Shown here one piece after another: positions 36,722 to 50,612 of a stretch of DNA of 64,000 nt. The position numbers and the translations under genes were made by a program. Source of the DNA: Syncephalastrum monosporum B8922 (lineage: Eukaryota > Mucoromycota > Mucoromycetes > Mucorales > Syncephalastraceae); contig JNEN01000887.1 of the NCBI GenBank assembly GCA_000697355.1, forward strand, positions 37,097 through 101,096. Reading direction: 5' to 3'. Positions within the stretch are counted from its first letter, which is position 1. Every line of letters begins with the position of its first letter. The notes below the pieces were generated by a model, which was not told the origin of the DNA, did not search any database, and saw only the letters and a list, made by a program, of their open reading frames with translations.

Positions 36722-39671
36722 CTATGCTGATACAGTGGTGACAAGAAAACTGACAGTATTGGTGAAGCCACGAGTTTCGAAACCTAGTTGAAGATCTTCG
36801 TCCGAGCTAATGGTAATAAGATCGCCGTCTTCGTCCTCGTACTTGAGACCTATGGTATCTCTTGAGATGGTTCGTCCACACTGCTCGATTTTGCGCGTGA
36901 TACGTTGTAGCAATTCAGTGTATTCGATAGTCAGGGGCACGACGACGACGTAGATTTCTCCCAGGAAGTTCAGCTTGACCTTGATATTGGAAAGGGGCTC
37001 CTCCACGTGGTAGAGCGTGCGTGAGTTGGCAGTCATCACGGTGGAGTTGTCAGAGGTATCAAAATCCATGGTATAGGCTGAAGCGTTGCTGTGGGATCGT
37101 ATCCGGGTGAATCCGTCGGGAGTGTTGTAGTCGTCCGATGACGGCGGAATCAGGTGGGTGTCCCCGTTCATCATGCTATGGCCAATCATTTCTGTGGCTA
37201 GCAGGTGGCCGTTGCTTCGGCGTTGGGCTGGATAGGACAGGCAAGAGCCAGCACTGCTATTACTGCTGTAGCTGGAAGCCCGGGTCGAGGGTGAATGAAA
37301 GCTCGACAACATGGGTGAGGAAGGATTGGATAGTGGTGGCGAATCTTCAGTGCCGTTCCGCGGTAAAGGTGGCAACGTCATGCCTGGTACATTGCTGGTG
37401 GTGCCATAACGCGGTGCAGGAGTGGACATGGCCTGCTGTCGCCGATCGGTACTGGTACTGTTCTCGGGTGCCCTCCATACGCCTTGGGATTGACTGCGGA
37501 AGCGGCGCATGGTATCTTGCTGCTCGTCAACCGAATCTGATTCGCTGTAACCGTCGCCCTCCGCGTCGTCGCTGAGGTCGTCATTTTCACCGTCATATGT
37601 CATGCTAAGGTAGTTTTGTTCGTAGTGACCTCTGGCAGGCGTACGGGGCTGATGATGCTGATGCTGGTACTGCTTCAAGGCTTGAGCTTCAGCTAAGGCT
37701 CTGCTCTCACGCGACAGTCGTTTCTCTTTCTGGATCAATTTATTGAGCGCCGATTCCCACTGCTGCAGATGGTCTTCGTTGCGGCACTTGATTTCAAAAG
37801 ACCTAAGACTGAACGATTGCAAGTTGTGCGGCTGGGGTTCCTTTTCTGACCAGAAGACGCGCAATGTCCATTCCCCTGATTACACAAGATTATATTAGCG
37901 CACATCATCCTGGTAATATTAAACGGTTGGGGGGCGGGGAGAGGATTCGGATATGCAAGCATTTCAACTTACCATTCTGGGTGATGTTTGCGGCCTGAGC
38001 GATTTTTGATACAAAGATAACGCCCCGCAGATAGATGGTGTCGTCTTTCAATTTCTTGTTCTTCCTGCTGCTGATAGAGATAGCGTTGACCTTTTTGTTC
38101 GACTCCTTGGTATCCTCCTTGCAGATGACGAGGGCGGTTTCAAAGAGATAGACGAGCATCTCTTGACCACGACCGCTACGATAAAGCATAAACTTATCGT
38201 GCAGCAGAAGTCTTCCGGCGCGGTCGACATCGTAATCCTTGTCACCATAGTCGATACGCGTCTTGAGCTCCTCAAACACGATGTTGTTTTCCTCTCGACG
38301 CATAGTCTCGTTCACTTTGCTTGCGATTCGACGGACGGTCTCGAGACCTACTTCCATCTCTTCATAGTTGGACCAGTCCTCAGGGGTACTTTTAATCATT
38401 TCCTGGAGGAGGAGCGGATACTTGCAGATGCGTTGCACAGGCTTGATGAGGATCGAAGGCAGCTCGTAGCCGGGATCGAGGATGGAGGATAGCTTCTCAA
38501 GTTTTGCTCTTTCTTGAACCACGAGCTGCTGGGCCGTCAATGAGTTGGCGCAAAAGGGTTCATAAACGCCAAAGGCCTCTTCGAGCTGTATGAAGAGATA
38601 GCCAAAGTGCTGTTCCTGAGGAGAACGGTCGGCATTGTCTTCTGCCTGGATCAAGAATTTCCGCTGAAAGTCGACCAAAGCGTTGAGGTTGCCGAACAGT
38701 TGGTGGAGGGTATCGGGGGGCAGGACTTTTTGCTCGTGGGCTTCGCGCATATAATGCTGGAATGGGGTTGTGTTGTGTTATACAAAACGAGTTTACGTTT
38801 CAGAAGTGTATTATTTGTCATGTATACCTGGAGTGATTCAAGATCCTGGACGTATTTGCGCTCTGTTTCAAGCAGTTCAAAGACAACTTTGCCCCGAATG
38901 TCTTTTGGCGCATTTGGATCGGCGGGAGCAGACGAAGAGGAGGACTGTATATCGATGATGTCGTTATGATGCAGCATCTCGAGTATATGCTGAACGGTGG
39001 TGACGACCTATCGACGGTAGGTGTACTGGTTAAAAAGAAGATAAAAGAAGATAAAGGAAAGGAAAGGAAAGGAAAGGAAAGGAAAGAGAGAATAAGGATA
39101 GCAGGAATTGAATAGCTACCTTGACGAAGCCGTTGGTATCGTCCTGGAAGAGATCGCTGAGGGTGAAAAGGCTGCCTTGATCGAATCCGAGTTGGTTGCG
39201 ACAGGCAATAATAAAGTGGTAAACACAAGCCTTGGGTTTAAGAGAGGCGCCCTCTTGTACGAAGGCGATCGGTGACTTTGGTTCGAGGGTGTTGAAAAGG
39301 AGACATAGACTCGACCCCTGTCTGCAAATATTCCATAGTTTGGTGACCGGATCGTTGATGGGCTGTCGTTCGGCATCCTCCAAGTAATCCGAGAATCCAG
39401 GCACTGCGCCCAATCCACGCAACACTTGGCGGCATTGATGGTACAGCGACATACAGCCTTTGGGCTGTCGGTTCAATATCGAGTCGTTGCTGGTAATAGC
39501 AGTATTGCTATTATTATCAGCCGAGGCAGATCCCGAGCCGGGGGAGGAGGCGTAAGTGGCAGTGACACCAGCGGTGTGGACATGGCTGCTACTGCTGCTG
39601 CTACTGCTGCTGTTCCTGTTCCTGTGGTTGTGGTTGTGGTTGTGGTTGTAGTTATCGACGGCAACCTGCAT
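36722..39671 (-). CDS. CDC24: Cdc24-type RhoGEF for Cdc42 (CH-like, DH, PH, PB1)
   Basis: Guanine nucleotide exchange factor for Cdc42, controlling polarity and hyphal growth. The start at 39671 gives an Asn/His repeat (YNHNHNHNHRNRN), then the CDC24 N-terminal calponin-like domain (MSLYHQCRQVLRGL, DPVTKLWNICRQGSSLCLLF). After an intron comes the DH domain (VFELLETERKYVQDLESLQ, LPSILIKPVQRICKYPLLLQ), then PH (GRLLLHDKFMLYRSG to FEIKCRNEDHLQQWESALNK). A Ser/Pro-rich linker of about 240 residues follows and a C-terminal PB1 domain (IKVKLNFLGEIYVVVVP, LKYEDEDGDLITISSDEDL) that binds the scaffold Bem1 through its acidic OPCA patch. The domain order is complete. An intron near 39030-39118 carries six GGAAA units. 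The N-terminus is more His/Asn-rich than usual. Confidence 0.95.
39056..39085. repeat. (GGAAA)6 microsatellite in a Cdc24 intron
   Basis: Six exact GGAAA units; on the transcript strand this is a TTTCC polypyrimidine tract inside the first Cdc24 intron. Confidence 0.9.
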
Positions 39672-40443
39672 CCTCCTGTCAAGTGCGATAACTAGCGGAT
39701 GCTCTCTTTCGTTATGTGTCCGCCAAAGTAAATCAGCCTGTCGACGTCCGTGTGTGTTGTTGTATGCTGTTTAGGGTTGCCTCCAGCGCTCTTCTCTCCC
39801 GTCTGTGTGGTTGGAATGGCAGCAATGAGGAACTTTCTTTTTTTTTTCTCACAGGGCGAGATGAGAAAGGGAGAGGAAAAATGTGGGTCTGTAAAGAAGG
39901 TGGGTGCGTGAAAGGGAGAGAAGATAGGATCCCCGTTCTCTTTATTTTGGTTATTAGGATTATTATTATTAGTAGTGGTAGGTACAGATGCGATGTGTGC
40001 ATGATTGCTTTTTGACGGCTAAGCGATGCGTGCACCATCAATGACGGTTACACCAGCTCAAGCACGCGCTTGTCACCGACTCCCATTTCAGTCGACTTGC
40101 CCCCTTTGCCCTCTTCTCCTCTTTCTCCCTCTTCGATCCTTAACCTTCTCCTCATCCGTTTCTGTCTTCTCCCCTTGATCCGCGATGTCTTTCCGCTGTT
40201 TAAGCCTCGAACGAGTGGAGTCACGAAAGAAAAAGAGCAAGTTGAATAGCAGGTTTTATTGCTTTCGATATGTGGATAATATATTCGCAAGACCCGATTA
40301 TCAGCCGACAAATAAAAACAACGTGGGTTGTGACACTCTTTGCCCAAATTATATTCAAACCCACCCGCCCACGAAAAGGCAGAGCCACTTCAATCTCAGC
40401 TTAGCTTTCTTTTTTTTTTTTTTAACAAGATCAAGCAAGCTTC
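39672..40443. promoter_or_regulatory. Divergent promoter between Cdc24 and Noc3
   Basis: About 770 bp between divergent start codons. It contains two T-runs (39837-39848 and 40409-40422), the second immediately upstream of the Noc3 ATG. No gene is supported within it. Confidence 0.4.
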
Positions 40444-43400
40444 ATGGCTGTCACCAAGAAAAAGTCCAAGGCTCAGCCTACACAACAAAACCCCAAGGCC
40501 AACAGCAACAACACAAGCAATAACAAACCGGTTGCTAAGGTATGGCCAGTCTGTCACCTTGGATCTTGCCAATCTAAACCCGATCGCACGACGATCCACC
40601 AGAAGAAAGATCTCAAGAAATCCAAACGCGCATTTGTGCCTGTGCCAAAGGATAATGTCGAACAAGAAGAGGAGGAACTCATTTCCGAGGACGATCTCGA
40701 GTACTTTGAACAAAACAAGGATTTTGGTCGATTTTTGAAAGCTCTAGACCCGAAGGAGCTTTCCAGGTACATCTTCATTCTTCAAGGAAACTAATGCACT
40801 AAGTCTTTGATATTCAGAAATACCTCCAAAAAAGTAAACACAGACTGGAAGCCCGAGAAAAAGAAGAAGGCGGAGCACAAGAGCATTCCGGAGCCACCCG
40901 CTGAGATGTCCTCTTCGGGCGAAGAAGACTATGACGACGAAGATCTTGAGGGTCTTATTGACATGGCTACCGACGATGACCTAGAGGAGCTCGAAGAAGA
41001 GGACGGCAGTAACGACGATGACGATATGGAGGATAGCGATGACGAAGTCTCCGCAGAACTGGGTCAGGGTGACGACCAGGACATCGACATCGATGACATG
41101 CTGGAAGATGTGATGGAAGAGGACCTCGACCGTCCACGCAAAAAGAAGCAAAAGAAGACGCACGCTTCTGATGAAGAGGAGGAATACGAAAAAGCCCCTC
41201 GCCATATCAACGAGTGGACAAAGAAGGATTTTCATGACCGTTTGCCCATTAAGTTACCAGGTGGAAGACTTGCTCAGATTGAAGCACCGAGCGACAATGA
41301 AGACGAGACGATCGATGAGGTTCCTGTGGAGAAGGAACCCGAAGAGGAAGCAGAAGAGGAAACGCCTGCGGAAGAAGCTCCCAAGCTTTCGAAAAAGGAG
41401 CGCGCCTTGAAGAAGAAGGAAGAGCTAGCTAACATAGCAACTCTTATCCAAGAGGACCCCTACGTCAATGTAAGCATAAGGGGATCTCCAATAGGCATCG
41501 TGCTGACGTTTAATCCTTTACAGGTCAAGAAGCTGGGCTCCTTGCGCGCCATTTATAACGACGAGAACCCCAACGTCCGCAAACTAGCATTGCTTACTCA
41601 ACTGTCGATTTATCTTGACATCATCCCGGGGTAAGAGATCTCAACTTGAAATTCTTTTGAGACGCTCACATATTCTCGTGGCTTTTAGCTACCGGATTCG
41701 AGAGCTGACGGAGGAAGAAGCCAACGCCAAGGTCACTAAAGAAGTCAAGCTGGTTCGTGACTTTGAAAAAGCATTACTCGTGTACTACGAGCTGTTTCTG
41801 AAGGATTTGGGTGCTATTCTGACAAGTAAGTCGTCATTCGACTTGACGTTGTTTGGATCCTAACCTGTTTTTGTAGAACAAGGCACGGAAAAGGAAGATG
41901 CTTCGTTTTCCCTTATTGCCACTCGCTGTTTGTGCGAACTGCTGACCAAAAAGACGCATTTCAATTTTCGTCTTGAGATCCTGTTGGTCGTCGTTCAGCG
42001 CATGTCTACTCTCGAGTGGAACGAGGTATGTTCCCATGCTAACAAGCCGGTGCGTGATAACTTACATAACGACTTTACCCTGTTTAGGTGGCAGATTTGG
42101 CTTGCAAAGCCATCATCGAAGTTTTCGAAAACGACGAGGCTGGCCGCACTTCACTTGATGCCGTACAAATGATTACCCGTATGGTTAAGACCAAGAGCTA
42201 TCTCGTTCACGAAAACGTCGTTCGCACTTTTCTTCATCTGCGTCTGAAGGACGAGATGGCTCCTGTCAACGACACAAAAGGGGATGAGCAGCGAGGTCAG
42301 AAGCGGAAGAAGGTGTTCATGAACAAGAAAGCCAGGAAGGCGCTCAAGGAGACAAAGGCCATCGAGAAGGAAATGAAGGAAGCCGAGGCTGTAGTGGACA
42401 AAGAAGAAAAAGAGAAGAATGTAAGCATACCATTACTTTGGTCCTGCCTCATTTGTACTAACCATAGCAATACACTTTCTAGCACTCTGAGACACTGAAG
42501 CTTATTTTCGCCTTCTACTTTCGACTACTCAAGAAGCAAGCCTCATCGCCACTTATGCCCTCCGTTTTGGAAGGCCTCGGCAAGTTTTCGCATCTGATCA
42601 GCGTCGACTTCTTTGAGGATTTATTGAATGCGCTCAAAGACGTGCTTGATGGACTGGACACAAAAAACGATGCTTTCGAGGCGACGCAAGCCATCCGCAA
42701 ACGTATCCTTTGCATCATCACAGCGTTCGAACTCATGTCGGGTCAAAGTGAGAAATTGCTCAACTATGATCTCAAGGCGTACTACGACCAGATGTACAAC
42801 ATTATGTTCCACGCGGCATTTCACACGACGCTCGAGGAAGCACCAGCAGAAGATCAGGACTCGGAAAGTGAACTTATTCTCAAGAGTTTGGAGCTCATGT
42901 TTCTCAAGCGCCGTCAGGTAAAACAAATTGAGTCATGGGGCTCAGTGGAGAAGCTAAACCAGAAGTGACATTTTTTACCCTAACCGCGGCTTCTTTCCAT
43001 CGTGCAGATGCCTATTCACCGCATTGCTGCGTTTGTAAAACGCCTCTCCACTGTGTCACTCAACATGCCGAGTAAGACAGTAACGAGTTGCCTCCAGCTA
43101 ATCAGGCGGCTTACGAGCGTGAGTATTCGGGAGCAGTGTTACGTGAATTTGGAAAATGCTTATCATCTGACGTCTTTTTCCACGTTGCGCTTATTAGAAA
43201 GATCGACGTCTGGATGCCTTGACGCAATCGGAGGACAAGACAGCGAGCGGTATTTATTTGCCGTACCTTGAAGACCCTGACCTCTGCAATCCGCTAAATA
43301 CCAGTCTCTATGAGCTCTTCTTACTAAAGGTAATTTTTTCTTTGAATGGCATTCTGAACTAAAGCTGATTGGATTGGGGATAGGATCATTATGACCCTCA

Positions 43401-43446
43401 AGTGCGCGCGCTTGCTCAATCGGTGCAACAGCCACCAACTGTATAA
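40444..43446 (+). CDS. NOC3: Noc3, nucleolar complex protein for 60S ribosome assembly
   Basis: Nucleolar HEAT-repeat protein that works with Noc2 in late pre-60S maturation and, in yeast, in replication origin licensing. The start at 40444 gives a basic N-terminus (MAVTKKKSKAQPTQQNPKAN). Then come FVPVPKDNVEQEEEELISED, long acidic blocks (GEEDYDDEDLEGLIDMATDD and similar), RLPIKLPGGRL, and KKLGSLRAIYNDENPNVRKL with YLDIIPGYRIRELTEEE, which are Noc3 signatures. The NOC domain continues with FDLEKALLVYYELFLKDL-like text (read as RDFEKALLVYYELFLKDL), THFNFRLEILLVVVQRMS, and the CBF/Mak21 part LKLIFAFYFRLLKK and HRIAAFVKRLSTVSLNMPS. It ends VRALAQSVQQPPTV. About eight introns. Full length by comparison with fungal Noc3. 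Confidence 0.95.
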
Positions 43447-43737
43447 ACATGTACACACACCAATTGCATCCTTGTATTGTTATTTAGCATACATATGACA
43501 TATAAAGAATCTACTAGCTGACTTACTGGGTGGTCATGACGTATACATTGTTGTGCGTTTCTCCGGGAATGATTATGCAAGCTTGCCCTGAAAGATGTTG
43601 GTAGTCTCTCGAGGAGAAATGGCTAAATGTTCTACCGCGTAAATCAAAGGCAAAATTTATATTTTTTTGGGTTGTGCTGCCACCATAACGAAGAAAGCTC
43701 GCGTGGTTTTGTGACCTGCCCTCCCCCAAAAGTTGCG

Positions 43738-45850
43738 ATGCCCATTAGCAGAAGCAGCAGCCTGTTACTGTCCATTCGGAGGACTGTTTCTCGATCTGCG
43801 TCATTTGCATCTGCCAGACATGCTGCACCTCGTCATTCGCACACATGTTTCCAACGTTACCCGAATGCACGCCGATTACTTTCCATGACGTGTGCTCGTT
43901 ACACTTCTGAAGCATTCCAGCCATTGTACAAGCTGGCTCCCGTCTTTTATGCACGTGGCCGCGACGTTGTGCCTCTCTACGAACCGTGTGAATTTTATGC
44001 CGAACTGAAGGCAAGTGCGATTCTCTTTATCACCCTCGACCGCGTGCGTTCCCTCGGCCGACACTGTCATTAATGTCATCAATATGCATCATACAGGCAC
44101 GAATTCTATCAGCAAAGAAGCGTGTTTTTCTCGCTGCACTTTATATCGGCCATACCGAAAAGGAACTGGTAAATCGCATTTTTCGTGAGGAGAACGACGA
44201 CAGCTCATCGTTTCATGGCCACGCGCGTCTTGTAAATTGATTTAATAGGTAGAGACCATTCGGGAGGCCTTGCGACAATCAGAAACTCTGCAGGTGGAGA
44301 TTCTTATTGACTGCCTTCGAGGCACGCGCGTTTCCAAGGGCGGCGAGAGCTCAGCGACACTCTTACTTTCTTTGATTCGTGAGTTTCCAGACCAGGTGCA
44401 AGTTTCCTTGTATCATACCCCTGATCTCACCGGTATGCTCAAGCGGGCTCTGCCTCAACGATTCAATGAGGGGATTGGTCTGATGCATTTGAAGCTCTAT
44501 GGATTTGATGACACCATCATGCTGAGTGGGTACGTATTCATCCAAAAGAGGACAGTTCATTTTCGTGTCTTTCCACCCAATCGCCTACCCATTCTTTAAT
44601 TTGCCCAACTTATCCATATAGAGCCAATCTGAGCACGGACTACTTTACAAACCGCCAAGACCGGTACATCGTGTTTGATAAGCAACCAGACATCACCAAC
44701 TACTACCACGGTTTATTCAATGTTGTACGACGCTTCTCCTATCAACTCTACGAGGCGCAACATCAGAAAGTCAGCGATGAAAAGAAGCGTCACCCTGGAT
44801 ACACTCTCGCTATGCTTCCTGGAATGCATGACCCTGTTCGTCACAGCAGACAATTTAGAGTACAGGCCCGTGAGAATCTCCTGAGCTTTATAGCACAACA
44901 TACAAATCATGAACGGAAAACTGCGTCACCGGAAGAGGATACCATGGTGCTGCCTGTCATCCAAATGGGCCCGTTCAATATCCGACAAGACGAACATATG
45001 ACACTTAAGCTGCTCGATACGGCAAACCGAGCAGCCGAGCAGTGGACTATCGACCTTACTTCGGGCTATTTCAATTTTACCGATAAGTATAAGGCGTGGA
45101 TACTCCGTACCAAGGCTGCGTTCCGCTTCCTCACAGCCGCTCCTGAGGTAATGTGAAAAATGAATGCAAAGTTAGAATGTACTAAGTGGTCATGGCTATT
45201 AGGCCAATGGATTTTTCAATTCGCGGGGCGTGTCGCGCTTCCTTCCACCCGCGTACACATGGATCGAGAAACAGTTTTACAAACAAGCCCGGCGCGCGGG
45301 CCGAAGTGAGGATATCACGATCAAAGAGTACAACCGACCAGGTTGGACATATCATGCCAAAGGTACGTCTAAGCTTCAAAAAGAAAAGAAAATACCAGAC
45401 AGGTGATTGGAGACGCCCAGCACGATGGTCTGGTCCCCAGCCCCCCATGCCCTGCAGTTTTCTTTTACAAAACATCGAATTGATTCCATGGTTTAATACA
45501 CATGTTTTGTGTGTGCGTGTACAGGCATGTGGGTCTCTCTACCCGGAGAAAATCATCCGACGCTGACGATGATCGGCTCCCCCAATTTTGGACATCGCTC
45601 GAGCGAACGCGATCTGGAAGCACAGGCGGTAGTTATCACAAAAAATGACGCGTTACGGGCTGCATTCAATAAGGTAGACATAACTCAACACACTCCCTGA
45701 CGGGTTCTGATGGCATACTCCATCTTCTAGGAAATTGAGCGCCTGAATACCTACTCCACACTTGTCTCCACCGAAACGTTCACTCAACAGGACCGCCGGG
45801 TGCCATACGGAGTGCGGGTGGCAACAGCTATGATAAAGACGATGTTATGA
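43738..45850 (+). CDS. PGS1: Phosphatidylglycerophosphate synthase (CDP-diacylglycerol route)
   Basis: Mitochondrial enzyme making phosphatidylglycerophosphate from CDP-diacylglycerol and glycerol-3-phosphate, the committed step to cardiolipin. The start at 43738 gives a basic, Ser/Arg-rich targeting sequence (MPISRSSSLLLSIRRTVSRS). The phospholipase D-fold body follows: KLAPVFYARGRDVVPLYEPC, RVFLAALYIGHTEKEL, VEILIDCLRGTR, then HKD motif 1 HLKLYGFDD with LSGANLSTDYFTNRQDRY. The second motif is YHAKGMWVSLPG...IGSPNFGHRS, where His and Lys are kept and the Asp is absent, as in other Pgs1 proteins. The C-terminus is RVPYGVRVATAMIKTML. Seven or so exons. It follows Noc3 on the same strand with 291 bp between. 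Confidence 0.95.
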
Positions 45851-48800
45851 TTGGTGTTTCACAGATAATAAATATACATACACAGAAATAGTGGACAAGA
45901 AACTGTGATGTGATCACACGGCAAGTTGTTGTGTAAAATGAGCGGGTATGAACTTCATATGTCAATGCACAAAGGAATCGGTGCTTGAATGTAAAAAGAA
46001 GAAGGATCGCCGAGGTTACCCGCGGGCGGGAAAGCGTCAGCGCCCGTCAATTCTTTTCTCGCTGTACCCCCCAAATCGTACAGTGTTTCTCTTATTTACT
46101 GGTGCAAAAATAATGTTACCCTTGTGCACTTATGACCATCAACTCAGTGTTGTACAGAATGGTCGTCCTTATATGGCAGTGCCGTGCCGCTTTAAAAGAC
46201 CCGTACACAGACGCACCTATTCTCCGTCCGCTTGTCTTTTAGAGTAATCAAGTGTGGAGCACCTGTCTGTGCACACATATAGACATAATTCCGGTTATAC
46301 ATCACCAATTCATACTAGCTTTTCAGAGAATATGTACGTATTGAATAGAAATTGTTTCCATATGAATTGCGAATGCATCTATTTGTCTAGAAGTAAAAGG
46401 AAAAAGAGAAAATTCATGCTGCTTGCTGGGGAATGATAATGATGGTATCGATGAGAAAAGGGCGGGGCATATAAAATGATAAGCGCGCGTATCAAAGGCA
46501 TATACACAACATAGATGAGAAGGAAAAGATAAAGAAAGAAATAGATGAGGAAGAGAAAAAAAAAGCGGATGAAAAGATATCGAGTGAATGATCCCATCCT
46601 GCATGATAAAATCAACTTATGCCTCGATATGTGAATATCTTGTGTGTATGATTAAATGCATTATGGGGAAACGGGACAGTTCTACTCGAAAGTTAATATC
46701 AGACAAGATGACGGCGTCAAAAAGCGACAATATTACTCTTGTTTGATGGTTTATGGAACCGCAAATGAGACATTTGCCCACCGCAGAGTTTGTGTGGTCA
46801 ACAGGACTCTTGATTCGGTCTTGACACTGAGGTACTTCGGGGAGCATGATGGATGGTGCACAGAGGTGAAGAGAAAGAAAAAGTGGTGCGTAAAGAAATG
46901 ATGCAATGAACGAAAAATTTATTCCACGGCACCTTTTATATGGCAGGCATCACAACGAATACACTCAGTGTGATTATGGGTGTGTACAACGCCAAAAACG
47001 GAGCGACCGACTCTGTGGCAGGCCCAAAAAAAAAAAAAAAGTCGGGCAGAAGCCAGACAGTTCGCCAGACGCAGCCTCACTTTTCTCCAGCAAATGGGGC
47101 CGTTGAAGCGCGACAGGTTGGCTGTCGCTAGTCCCGCTACACGCGACATTTTCTGTATGACCATGCCGGAGGAAGTATCTGTTTATACCTTATTTATTAT
47201 TTACTGCCGTAACACTCTCTACTTGCGTTGAAAAATATAGGCGAAATTTTAGATGTTGGCGAAATAATTTCATTAGTGCAGTTGATCACACCATAGGACA
47301 AGCAAACTGAGGTTATCGTGAATGAAGTCGAGACGGAGGAACACGAGATGCTTTATCAATGGACGGTACAATTCTTACCTAACAAGCCAAAAAAAGTAAA
47401 GGACATTCACAGACAACGGTAAGAGCCCTCATTTGAAATAGCTGGGGGGAGAGAAGAGGGCGTCCTTATCTGTGCCAGATCAAAAATAACTAATACGGTT
47501 AAACTCCATGCGTTTTTGTGCACCGAGTTTATCGATGACTCTCTTGCCACGTTTTGCAGACTGTCTTACAGTTCTTTGTTTTTTCTTTTTTTTTTCTCTC
47601 CAATGGGATCTAACGTAGTTAGGCTTCTTCTATCGTAATCACATCCTTTTCTCTCGTTTAAGTTCTCCGTTTTGTCCGGTATCACCCTTTAATCGTTTTC
47701 CTGTCTGACAGCTGTCGTTTATCTCACGTACAGTATGAGCAATGTGGGTACAAATGTGATGATGATAAAACCGGTCTGTTCGCAAGCTCTTTTCAAATTG
47801 GTTTATTATCTTTCTTGCCATTACACTGGAGCTATGGTGCCAGGATTTTTCCGCCTTGTTGCCAATGGCGACTAAATCAAGTGGTCGAGATTATAGCTAG
47901 GTGTGCTCCATACATTGTCAAGCATTGGCTGAAAATAAAACAAGTTTACCACAACCTCACTTCAAACAATGATACTTAGTCGGTGTCATATTGTACTCAC
48001 TTGTGTTACTCTCGTTAAGGCCGAAACAAAAAAGCATGTGCATCTCCCCCAAATCAACGGATCCAAAATTCTTTCACAGCATATGGTATGTTGGATGATA
48101 CGCAGGTATAGAAAAATTGCGAAACGTTCTGTAATATTCTGAGTAAGTACACCATGTGCAACGCACGTACAGACGAAAGGAACTGGGGAACTGGCCAGGT
48201 TTTTCAAAAGATAAGGATCTAAGTCCAACATGCGGACATTCCTTTCTATAGATGCTTCCTCTTTTTTATTTCATCGATGTTATGCTATGTGTTGCAGAGA
48301 GGTAATTTCGGCTGTTATCGCGCCGCTGAAGCTTTACAGAATTAAAATTTTATAAAGGGTAAGGTGAAAATGGAATCTATAACAGAAAAAAGCATGTGCG
48401 ATATCAGATCCGCTCGGGACCGCTAGAGCTGCAGACCGCAGTCCAGTTGCACAATATGTCATTTCGGCTTACGCGAACATCTGTAGATTGGTATAAGCAG
48501 GAGAACGCAAGTCAATATCCAGTTCATTCAATCCATATACAGAAACACTATGTACCGTTCGCTCCAATGCTATCGTCATCATCGTTGATAAACATGATTC
48601 GAAACCCGCTCTTATTGATTCTCGTTTAAAAGTAGAAAAGATAGTAGTAATCTCGTGAACAACAACTGAACTCCTCATTCCGCTTGGGCTATCTCTGTTC
48701 CTGCGTTTCGGGTGCTAGTGATAGTACAATGATGCAGAATCCCTTCAAATACTATGGCACTCCCTATCATGATCTTAGTCAACCACTGAAGTATCTTAAA

Positions 48801-50076
48801 CGACACCAACAGCAGAATCAGGTTCAACAAAGAGATGAACGCAAGCAAAATCATCTCACCACATTAACGGCATGAAACATACATTTCTATAAGTTTCCTA
48901 TTATTTATCATGACACTGGGACTTCGCCAAATTTTGACACCGCATACATGTTTACGTTTGCGCTTTTCCTTATCCGTCGATGGGTATGCGCAACGCGTTT
49001 TGACATGCTTTGCATCCCCGTCTTAATATGGTATCATCATGATACCGAGTGTCATCCGATGACCAGAGGTCATAGTAGAAAGCTTATAGTTTCATACGAC
49101 ATCGGAAGATCGTCAAACCGGATTTGGACTGTGAGTCCTCGGCGTGTATCCTGTTGCCGATTACGTCCGATATTTGACATTACAGCTTGCTAAATTGTAT
49201 GACAGTAATAGGGTCGGCGCTTCCTATTCCAACGTGACGCACCCCACCACATTCTATTTGCCGTTGGGAGGTTAACATCAAGCGGGGAATGAATACCGAC
49301 ATGGCACCATCGTGCACAGTATTTTCGTTCTTGGCAAGAGATATAATTCATTTTGTCCTCAAGGAATAATTTTCTGTTAAATGATCTTGAAGCAGCATTT
49401 TCGCGAGATTTTTGCCGAACCATGCCGTTTTATTCTCGCTGACGATAAGCGAGTGTTACGACGTTCGACTGCCTACATGTAATTAATGAGCTGTACTGAC
49501 TGTATGGGAGTGAGGTAAGAACTGTATGTTCCGAGGCACAAAATTGCATACTTACGTGGGATCTGCAATTTTTTCACGACACTCTGATGCGGTGGCTCTG
49601 ATTGTTACCTTCCTTACCGATACCTTGGTGTGGTGGGCACTAACTTTATGCATCAATGCACAAATTTTCCCATGGAAATATCTCTCAGAATTATGTATAA
49701 ACACCGCGTTCCTCCAAAAGCTTAAAATAAGCCTTCCCCATAAAGCATATGCGCAAATCACCTTTCGAATACAATTGTCCAATCATCGACTGTATTCACA
49801 TCTATTTTCTCTGACTACGCCTGCGCGCTATAAGCACAGCTGTACTTCAGTCAGACCTTTTCTAAGCCAGAATGTGTTTTTTCAATGTTACCATCTTGAC
49901 ATACATATGTGACATTCTCTCACGCCGTTGCTGGGTGCGTATCCATTTCACATAGACGTCTAACGTGTGGTCAATGTTATTATGTGTATATCTAACGGCT
50001 ATGTTTATGCTGTTGTATACACATGTCAAATGGTTGTCGACAACTAGGTTCCTCCATTCATGATAATGTATATTTA

Positions 50077-50100
50077 CGCCTTTCTTACTTAAGAAAGGCG
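50077..50100. repeat. Perfect 10-bp inverted repeat (hairpin)
   Basis: CGCCTTTCTT, loop ACTT, AAGAAAGGCG: arms fully complementary with a 4-nt loop. Confidence 0.85.
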
Positions 50101-50361
50101 CTCGACATATTGCAGCTATACCGACGTAATCAGTGTGTCTTTCGCGACATACATGTGCTAAATGACATGCTATGTAATGCAAGTATGGGATGATCATGGC
50201 ACAGGTAGTGTCATTAGGAAGTAGACATATTCCACAGGTTTTTACCAACGAAGAACATCCTGAAGCCTTGCAATGCCTTCTTGGCAGTAAAGGAGCATAT
50301 AAAAGAACTCTTGTAGAGAAATTAAGAGATTTGGTTGTGACGAGCTTTAGACTGTAGTAAA

Positions 50362-50383
50362 CACCTTACCATACCGTAAGGTG
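50362..50383. repeat. Perfect 8-bp inverted repeat (hairpin)
   Basis: CACCTTAC, loop CATACC, GTAAGGTG: arms fully complementary with a 6-nt loop. Confidence 0.8.
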
Positions 50384-50612
50384 ACCGCACCCAACCGACG
50401 ATGATCCTGTCTGGTCACACAAAGTATATGGCAAATTTTTCGGCGGCGGATGAACGATCTTCTCACCCCCACCATTAAATGTGGCACAAGGGTTATAATG
50501 CAGCGATCACTGTGGTGTAACTGTGTGGAGGGTATTGAAAGGATCCCCGTTTGATGTCCTGAGAATGAGCTTTCCACGTTCTGCTGTCGGGCAATATACA
50601 TCGTGAAACCGT

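Noticed and set aside
37138..37575. Open frame of 145 aa opposite Cdc24
   Set aside because: It lies fully antisense to the Ser/Pro-rich linker of Cdc24, is Cys/Trp-rich and has no domain; a shadow frame.
48684..48875. 63-aa frame with Gln-rich tail
   Set aside because: Too short and isolated to support; no similar neighbour or splice chain.
49862..50248. Minus-strand frame of 128 aa with a CGIC start and many His/Cys
   Set aside because: It spans the 50077 hairpin, has no recognisable domain or intron partners, and Cys/His content fits chance reading of this AT-rich block.
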